64,000 nt of DNA from Solen grandis (Eukaryota; Mollusca; Bivalvia; Adapedonta; Solenidae). The notes beneath the pieces are model-generated. The model searched no databases and was not told the origin of the DNA. It saw only the letters and a program-made list of their open reading frames with translations. Both the position numbers and the translations under genes were made by a program. Shown here piece after piece: positions 47,335 through 57,600 of this stretch; position 1 is the first letter of the stretch; each line of letters opens with the position of its first letter. The DNA is taken from assembly GCA_021229015.1 (NCBI GenBank), contig CM037782.1, positions 61,290,387-61,354,386 on the forward strand, written 5' to 3'.

Positions 47335-48749
47335 CTACATAAACTGGAGAGACTACAGAAAACGCACACACGAAATAATAGTATACAAGTAAGACACAGG
47401 TTACTTTTCTCTTTAAAGCCCAATGTATACATATACTGCATATTATCTGCCGAACATGTATTTCCACTCATCTTTATTTTCTATTTTACTTGCTATACTA
47501 AGTAGTGTAAAATACGTTTATATCATTAATGAATCAAATTAGTAAAACAAAAACTATATACGTGTAACAATAGAAGTGTGCATTAAGCTGTTTCAACTAT
47601 CAATACCGATATGAAATTTATTGCCTTAATAACACGGAACTAACCTAAAGCTTGAACCATGTACATGTTTATTATATGCTAACTAATGGATTACTGAGTT
47701 CTATCAGTGAGATAAAATTCATCTCATAATGTGAGTGATAAAGGTTTGCCGGAACTACTTTTTTTACTTAAAAACTTAATAGTTCCATTCTTTCGCCAGC
47801 AGTTACCATAAAATAAAAATAAAATTGTTTGTTTTGAGCATATCTTAAAGTGATGATATTTGAATATTTTTACTCGTGCCACAAACTCTTGAAAATATCA
47901 AAACTGTATTACTTCTAAGATAAGATATATTCCATATCCAACACAAACCAACAAATATCCTTTACAAATTTATAAAAAAAAAAAAAAAAACAGAAAAAAC
48001 CTAGTTAAAATATAATTCATAAATCATACGGAATATTTCCGGAATATTGCCACTCTATTAAGACAACTCTTGTCAGTGCTGTTTTGGTATGTACGCAGTA
48101 CTGGTTGTTTCCCTTTACGCCAATAAAATCGATAACAGACACAGGTACCCGTAAGCGCTGAGCGTTCATAGGTTCATAGGTTATCGGGTGATAAGAGATT
48201 AGTGACCGATAATTGGTTGTTTAGATGGCAGACTAGTGGGGGTGAGGTCTGCACAACTTTAAATTTGAAGTTTTTAATTGATATACGATAGTACGTTTAC
48301 TGTTCGTTGATTAAGGAAAACGTGGTATTTCAGTTATAAAGCCATTTTTTCACTTCCTTCGAATTATTCTGATTGTGAATGGTTTGTCTTTTATTAATTA
48401 ATAAATTCAATACCATTGAAATAAACTGCCGCCTATAATTTGAATCGAGTATAACGCACTTTCAAAGAGGCACACCCCCGCATCTTAGCAACTTATGCAT
48501 TGCAAGATATAATATTAAACAAGTTAAATGGACTGGATTTAAAGCTGCACATTTATAGGGTATGACACTTAAAATCGTTCAGTAAATTAATACTATTAAT
48601 CGGACTTAAATAGATGAAATATATTAAAAGTGTTAATCAATTTTTAACATGAAATAAGGAACGAAATAAACGCGAAACAGAAAAAGTCAGTCCCAGGAAG
48701 CTTTATTGTCCGTATATGAGTATATAAGTTTCCGGATCTACTTTTTTAC
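47335..48749. other. Downstream of lectin B
   Basis: About 48400-48660 is homologous, inverted, to 7129-7420 after lectin A. A stretch CTACTTTTTTACTTAAAAAC + TTAATAGTTC at 47754-47790 recurs at about 48738-48768 inside the lectin B terminal exon. TTTATT at 48702-48707 is an AATAAA on the - strand, close to the stop codon. Confidence 0.5.
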
Positions 48750-48820
48750 TTAAAAACTTAATAGTTCATTCTTTCCTTCCTTCCAGTCGTGTTGTCCGTG
48801 TCGACCTACCTGGCGTTTAC
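48750..48820 (-). CDS. Lectin B exon 6: cytoplasmic tail
   Basis: Acceptor ATTTCAACAG, 71 nt to TAA 48750-48752. Encodes GKRQVGRHGQHDWKEGKNEL-LSF. It aligns with lectin A up to W/R-K-E-G, after which the sequence runs into the repeat shared with 47754-47790, giving a new C-terminus. Confidence 0.7.
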
Positions 48821-51800
48821 CTGTTGAAATAAACGAAAACTTTACATTTACATGTACAGTAAAACCTCTCTATTAAGACCACCATTTGTTCCACGGAAAA
48901 GTGGTCTTAATAGCGTGGTGGTCTTATTAGTGAAACTCTCGCACTGAGTCAGTATACCCCTCGTGACTTTATTTAACCCTTTCCCTCATATAGACTCATT
49001 TTGACGTATTCAATAGGTACCACATAAAGCCTGATCTGCAGAAAACCACAGTTAAACCTTACCAAATTTAATTATAAATTCCTCATTTCCAGACCACTGA
49101 GGAGCAGCGAACAACATAAAACCTGATCAGCCTGCGAGTTACTCGCAGGCTGATCTGGTTTTATGCTGTTCGCATAGGTCTTTTCATGGTTTCCTCTATG
49201 AGGGAAAGGGTTAACTCATCTGGCGGAGCCATCATGCGGTATAACTAAAACACGAAAGGAACTTTTTTTTGCGAAAGATACTTAAAAAAGTATTCAATTA
49301 TCGAGTAATTATAGTATTATCAAAACAATACAGTTTTTATAGGTGAATTTTGAAGTATAAAAACTAATATTCTAAGATACATTCAAAACCATTTATTCTT
49401 TCATTTCTTTATTATTTCCATTTCAATTACAAACATAGGTCAATAGATCTTGAAGATGTTACAAAAACATAGGTTCAAAAGTTCAGTATAATGCAATTTC
49501 ATGGAAAATTTAGAAAGAAAGAAAGCAGAATGACAATAGAGAAAATAGGGAAGGTTGACAATAATAGAAAAAGGATAGAAAAAGTAATAATAAGATGGAT
49601 GAAATCAGAGAAAGTAAAAAGGTGAAAAGTGATGCTGTTAATATCTTCAATATATTTCTCTCTGCATATATTTAAAAGGAAAATACAGTATGTTTTGTTT
49701 TCTATTTAACAATTATATTTTTATAGTTAAAAGAATAGACAAAAAGTTTCCATTTATTATTAAACAGAGTTTAAATTATTATGCATCAGAGCTAAAAAGT
49801 TATTCAAAAGTTACTGTCAATCTGGATTTTAAGATTTCCTTAAATATATTTATATTGATTTTTTTTATTTATATAAACACTTTTGCTAATAGGATAATAC
49901 AATTTATCATATCATCTTTATCTTTATTACTTTTTATACCACAAGATATTCTTCTATAATTTAATACAACTTCTATATGTTTTGTTTGTAAGCAGGAACT
50001 TATAGTATTCCATAATTGTTGTGTGTGCTGACACCCCCCAAACTCTGATTTTAGAGAAATCTTCTTGATACTTTCAAGTAGAATATTATAAAGAAATTTG
50101 TTTGGAACATTTCTTTTCTTCTATTATATCTTTTAAAGTTTGTTTTCTTTGTCTTATCAAAGTAGATTCTTTTATTTTTTCGTCATGCAATTTTAAATAC
50201 TTTTAATTAAAGTGTAATACTTAGGATATTTCAAAATTATTTTGAAACTGATCAAATGTGTAATATTTCCTTTTTAGAAAATCTATTCTAAAGATATTGG
50301 ATGTACGATATTCCTTTTTTATAAAAAAAATAGTTCTGTTATTTACTTTTATGTTCGAATTATTCCAAATAATGTTTTTATTGATATCATACTTAGTTTC
50401 ATAACATTCTTTTATATTGTTCCAAGAATTTCAAGTTGATAAATAGTTTTTACCTAATATTATTATTAAACATTCATAAAATGTTTTCCATTGTCCGTTA
50501 TTTTCTTTATTTATTATTCTTTGAACCCAACATGATTTAATGGAATTTAAAACCGTTCATACTACATTAGATTTAGTTGTATATCGTATACCTAAATTGT
50601 GAACAAAAAACTTCCTTTCGCTAGCCGTAAACAGTACCAAAGGAACCCAATATTCACCAACTATATACGTCAACTGCTCATAAACAATATCACAAACTGA
50701 ACCCTGTGTATTTTGTGTAAATTGGGTTAACCATTGACTACCTTTGATCTCAGTGTAGTCTGTCATTCGATTTGAATACAATTATGGGTCTGTCAATTTC
50801 AATCTTATCATTATTTACAAAGATAAACGGTTTGGAATGCTTTATGATAATTCGTAGTATTATCAGAGAGGTCATTTAGGAGTACGTACTGGCAAAAAAA
50901 TATGTCAGATGAAAAGAAATGCCCTTACCGGGGGTATCGAACAACCCCACACATACCTTTCATTTTCAGCACCATCATGACACCTGCCACAAGGAGACCA
51001 ATCAAGATCGCACTTCCAACTGCTATACCGATAATGGCCACCACTGAAATATAAAATGTACAATATCTTGATCACTCTTCTTCACACAGCATTCCTTTTC
51101 CCGGAATGAGTAACGCGGCAAAATATTTTTTTCAAGATTATTTAATTGGGGTATTACCAATATCATTAAATGATAAGAGGCTGTGATTGATTCAGATTTG
51201 ATATGTAATCCCACACATTTGCTGAGTAGACATATTTCCGATTCTGACATGTTTTAGTGTCAATAGAATGTCGTCTGCATGCGCTGTTCTCTCAGTCACA
51301 TTGTTTGTATAAGATAAAAAAAATGATCATTAAGTTTTCTGGCTCGAATTCTTCTAACAGAACTTAGCGCTTAGTAATACTTAACATTCTTAGATTAGAC
51401 AGGAGCGCATTCCACCATTCCCGTTGTATGACATATCAAAGTGCAGGATGATTCGATAAGTCAATAATTATTACCTTAATAACTAGCAATATTTAGTAAA
51501 GGACATATTTGGGTCTTCTTTATTAAAGAAACAGAAATAATGAAATTCGTCCTCAAGTATTTTAGTATTACATTTATTTGGCGGTACTACTTAGACCTCT
51601 CTATGAAATTAACGGGAAAATCAAGACAAAAATGGCATATATTTTAATACAGTGGAAATCCATTATTATCTATTATCATCCATGTTTCCGAAATAAAAAT
51701 ACGTAAAGAGTTCATTTCTTAAAAAAAATAGTGTTTGCCCGTAAGATAACAATTTACGCCAACTTAGTCATTTATTTAGAAAATTCGAAAAACGGAAAAG

Positions 51801-54572
51801 GGTCCATATCTTTTAAGTTTTACTTAGCGCAAAGTATTGCTGAGAGTGTAACGTGCAGGCCGATGCATTCTATAAATTTAGGCAGAGTAGAGGTCAATTT
51901 AATTGTAAGCTTATTTCTGATTGGATAGTTTGACGCCGTCAGTCACTATCCTTTTGGTTATTGCCACAGTTATATTTAGACTAGTAAACTGTGTTAATGG
52001 TCAAAAAGAAAAAAAATTTAACAAAGACATTCGAATTGTATTGCTGTGTTTTAATATTTTTCATGATTTAATTGAGCTTTAAATTCTAAGTACAGTTTAT
52101 ATATAAAATAACAGTTTGCAAATATAAGTATAATCTGTGAGAAATACGGCCTGATTAATCGACGGTTTTTGTTCGGAATTTATAATGGGTTGAATAGAGC
52201 CATTTCTTTACTGTAAAGACGTAGTGTTACAAATGCTACATTATATGAAACATAAATATATATCATTTCCTGTAACTAAAACTGTTTACAAGAAGCTGAA
52301 TATAAGAGTGAAAGCTAGATTTATTTTGTCTTCCCAAACTTGATTAAATATGTAAATTTAGAAAACCAACAACAATAACAAAACAAGAAATTAATCGCAT
52401 TTTCCCCGTTTATTTCACATCAGAAGTAGTTTGGCTTATACTGCTTTAATTTTGAGTAGAATATACTATCCTTATATTTTTGTTTGTTTTTGTATGTACA
52501 TAGGTATTTGTATGAAAATGTGTGTAGATATAAGCATGTATTCATGTACACTGAACAACTTTTCTAATTGGTCGCTTAGGAATGTCTCATTTAAAACATT
52601 TAATGGATTAAAGCATCTGGCAATGTCTAGATATCATGACTTATAGCAATAGAATACTAGCAGTTTGTTTAGGACAACCCCCTATTCAAGAGTCACAAAA
52701 TTTATCGTAAACCCACATGCTACGACAGTGGGTTGTTTTTGAATGCTACATTTCTGATTGTATATTTGAGAGATAAGAGTTCTATATAGAAAGCTCCTTT
52801 TGATATAAATATAAGCAATATAGAAAAACACGGGTTAAAACATTTGCTGGGCACAATGAAATAAAACTAACATAAACTTCATTGTGCCCCGCATGTGTTT
52901 TAACCCACACTCTTGAAACACCATGCCAAAACTCTTATTGCAATGTATCTGTTCCCATATTTTCATTCACTGGACAGTCAGATATTTGATGAAACTTGTA
53001 TACTATAGGCCCTTGGGTATACAAAAGTGTATCTTATGATCCAGTACTTAATCGGCCGACGACCGGTAAAATACACAGAAACATGGCACTTACACACTGT
53101 AATGTAATACTGTCGGTGTACATATGAGATATACAAGACTTCGTTTATGAAATCATATATAAATCTTAGCATACATACATACGTAAGAAAATATCGTTTT
53201 TGAAAATCTTCTCTTTGGTTTTGGTGGTAACGTTTGCACGGTCCTTTATTTGCGAGGGACCTGGGGGAATCACTATCCGGAGAAATACCATGTGTCCAAA
53301 TGGCCCATCAAATACCCGTTTTATACTGAGATAAAAGGATAAAGGATAAAATATTTAGTTACACTCTTGGCAGACGTAACCTGTCCTTGCGTCGCCCTTC
53401 CGAGAACAGTCGTGTGCCTTCCAAATCCAAGTATCGTTCGGCAGTTTGGACAAACCGACACATTTTCTTGTGGAGTCCATTAAAACGTCGCTGTAACCTA
53501 CGGGAGTCTTGTTCTCATATACAGATAAATTCTGTTTGTCTGAAAAGACAACATGATTTGATTTCTAGAATTTGTGCTTTTAGTTTGAGAGTGACAAATG
53601 ATTCTGTCAAAGATTACACTCACATATTCCGGTACAAAGAAATCCGGACAAAAAATAATTAAAATCCGTTCCGTAAACCTGAAGAAATATTAATCTGGAT
53701 AAATGGAAAGGACTGTGATCAGTTATCCGAAAAGGAGTAAAGTGATATGTGTTTTATAAGCTTGAAAAAGATATAGTCAACGATACGAAAAAAGGAGTAT
53801 AGTTCGTGGCCAAACTTATGGACACATTCAGACGGGAACTTTGCTCAATTATCCGAGACAGAGAAATGTACCTGGATACTGGCAGACACCATTCTTGAAA
53901 CAGCAGCCCACTTTGATACAGGTATCATTGTTGGCACACGTGACTGTGTTCGTGGTCCCACACTGCATGTTGTCATTGGTGCCTGTAAGAATATTTTGGA
54001 GTTGACTAGGGATTTATCACATTTTATTTTACTTAAAGTCCTTGTAAAATATTTATAACTGCTTGAGATTGATTCACAGTTTGTCTAACTTAATCGGCAA
54101 ATGAAATTCATGCGTTTCATTCAAAATTTGAAAAATATATGGATCAAAATGATCCGTGAGGTCTTGATATGGAGAAAGTATGACTGTGTATGGTGCCTAC
54201 GTGATCTTAAGACAGAATGAGCGGAGTGGCGGCGACTGATTACGTCATGTTAGCCTTATAATGCATGTAGCCTTATTAAAATGTACAAGTGATCTTTGAA
54301 GAATGTCCCAAGTGCCACTTTCAGTAGAACGTATTTTCCTTTATGGTCTTTGTTTTTTTTTCTGTATCTGAATACAGCTGTAATGTATGGATGGGAATAA
54401 AAATTAAAATCTTTACTTATGAATACCAAGTCTAGCAAGTTTGATGATTGCCTTCTCTGAATCTGATATTTTCTCTAACATGTTGATATAGATAACAATC
54501 TCCAGCAGTTAAAAAAAAGTGTTCTTTGAACACGTAACCTTTATGAACAGTTCTTGAAGCTTTCTGTTATTT

Positions 54573-54623
<51 letters not shown>

Positions 54624-57600
54624 CATACAGAAACAGTAATGGACAAAAATATACCTTTTGCTTTCCAAGATGGCTGATTTTGTTTACAAAATGAAGTGTA
54701 AGACTCAGTACTGATTCCCAGTCCTGTCATTGAGTCATATTAGGCACTTATATGTAACTGAAATCTGCTGATGTACAAGGGCACTATTTTGACCCGACTA
54801 TTTTGACCCGAATGTCAGCAACTATGTCCAGGAAATTAATATAGACATTGTTTGATAGTTGAATACACCTGATGAATAAATCCTAGCTACTCGGTATACA
54901 AGAGAGTACACTGTGTTTTATCTTTGGAAAGTAAGGTTCATCTTAATATAGCCCATATATCCAATCTTGAATCAGTATCAATGAAAAGGGTTTATAGATA
55001 TTGTTGTTGAAAGAAAAATTATAATGACTTTGGCTTTAATTAGTTTGCGTTTGTTTACATTCAAAGTGAACAATGAGAAATTAGCTTTAATCACTGCGGA
55101 TAAAACCGGTGGTTGCTAACAAATGGGATGAAGTTAACAGTATAGAAACAAAACGATTTTAGCAATGAAAAAGAAAAAAAATTTAAACCATTTGACAGTG
55201 ATAGACCCAGGGCCCTAATCCATCCACCTCCTGTGTCTGTGTTCAAGACACTTACTCAAACGTGTATTATATTCAAAGTTATGTTTTACAAAATATATCA
55301 ACATTTCAGTAACTGTAATGACATTTATTGATATTTAAAGCTATTGTATTTACGAAATAAATGTGTTCTTGAATTCCACTTCATAGAAGAAATTGACTAT
55401 TTTAAATATCAGAATCGTAAGTGTGAGACTGAAACATACACCCAGGATATGGATAAATCGATGTAAACGTACAAGCTACAGTGTAATGAATCAAGGACCT
55501 TGTACAAGCTACAGAGTAATGAATCAAGGACCTTGTACAAGCTACAGAGTAATGAATCAAGGACCTTGTACAAGCTACAGAGTAATGAATCAAGGACCTT
55601 GTACAAGCTACAGAGTAATGAATCAAGGACCTTGTATAAGCTACAAAGTAATGAATCAAGGACCTTGTACAAGCTACAGAGTAATGAATCAAGGACCTTG
55701 TATAAGCTACAGAGTAATGAATCAAGGACCTTGTACAAGCTACAGAGTAATGAATCAAGGACCTTGTACAAGCTACAGAGTAATGAATCAAGGACCTTGT
55801 ACAAGCTACAGAGTAATGAATCAAGGACCTTGTACAAGCTACAGAGTAATGAATCAAGGACCTGGTACAAGCTACAGAGTAATGAATCAAGGACCTTGTA
55901 CAAGCTACAAAGTAATGAATCAAGGACCTTGTATAAGCTACAGAGTAATGAATCAAGGACCTTGTACAAGCTACAGAGTAATGAATCAAGGACCTTGTAT
56001 AAGCTACAAAGTAATGAATCAAGGACCTTGTATAAGCTACAAAGTAATGAATCAAGGACCTTGTATAAGCTACAAAGTAATGAATCAAGGACCTTGTATA
56101 AGCTACAGAGTAATGAATCAAGGACCTTGTATAAGCTACAGAGTAATGAATCAAGGACCTTGTATAAGCTACAGAGTAATGAATCAAGGACCTTGTATAA
56201 GCTACAAAATAATGAATCAAGGACCTGGTACAAGATACAAAGTATTGAATTTGGCCCTGGAACAAGCTACAAAGTAATGAATCAGGACCTTGGAACAAGC
56301 TACAAAGTAATGAATCAGGACCTTGGAACAAGCTACAAAGAAATGAATCAAGGACTCGGTACAACCTACAGAGTAATGAATAAGGGAAGCTACAAAATAA
56401 TGAATCAAGGACATGGTACAAGCTACAAAATAATGAATCAAGGACCTGGCTGGTACAAACTACAAAGTCCTGAATCAAGGACCCGGTACAAGTTTCAAAG
56501 TGATGAATCAGGGCCCTGGTACAAGCTACAAAGTGATGAATCAGGGCCCTGGTACAAGCTACAAAGTGATGAATCAGGGCCCTGGTACAAGCTACAAAGT
56601 GATGAATCAGGGCCCTGGTACAAGCTACAAAGTGATGAATATGGGCCCTGGTACAAGCTACAAAGTAATGAATCAAGGCCCTGGTACAAGATACAAAGTG
56701 ATGAATCAGGTCCCTTGTACAAGCTACAAAGTAATGAATCAGGGCCCTGGTACAAACTACAAAGTAATAAATCAGGTCCCTTGTACAAGCTACAAAGTGA
56801 TGAATCAGGGCCCTGGTACAAACTACAAAGTAATAAATCAGGTCCCTTGTACAAGCTACAAAGTGATGAATCAGGGCCCTTGTACAAGCTACAAAGTAAT
56901 AAATCAGGTCCCTTGTACAAGCTACAAAGTGATGAATCAGGGCCATAGTACAAGCTACAAAGTGATGAATCAGGGCCCTGGTACAAGCTACAAAGTAATG
57001 AATCAAGGCCCTGGTACAAGATACAAAGTGATGAATCAGGGCCCTGGTACAAGCTACAAAGTGATGAATCAGGGCCCTGGTACAAGCTACAAAGTAATAA
57101 ATCAGGTCCCTTGTACAAGCTACAAAGTGATAAATCAGGTCCCTTGTACAAGCTACAAAGTAATAATCAGGTCCCTTGTACAAGCTACAAAGTAATGAAT
57201 CAGGGCCCTTGTACAAGCTACAAAGTAATGAATCAAGGCCCTGGTACAAGATACAAAGTGATGAATCAGGGCCCTGGTACAAAATACAAAGTGATGAATC
57301 AAGGCCCTGGTACAAGCTACAAAGTAATAAATCAGGTCCCATCTACAAGCTATAAACTACATGTATGAGACTCAGCTCTTGCTGGATGAGCCTTTGAAAA
57401 AGAATTAAATATTTATATTACTTTTACGTTTCATAATTTGCATTTTTTAATATTTGGTTTCAGGATTGCAACCATTACTTACTGCTTTGACTGTTTTTCC
57501 AAAATAATTGATTGCCTCCTTTCGCCGAGGTCATGAGTCCTGTTTGGATGAAATTATACTCGGTCAAATTAGCTTTACGGCCGATCAATTGCATTGTGAA

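Noticed and set aside
55402..57342. Open frames of 231 to 646 codons on both strands
   Set aside because: They are products of the 33-bp minisatellite, whose unit length is a multiple of three and contains no stops in several frames.
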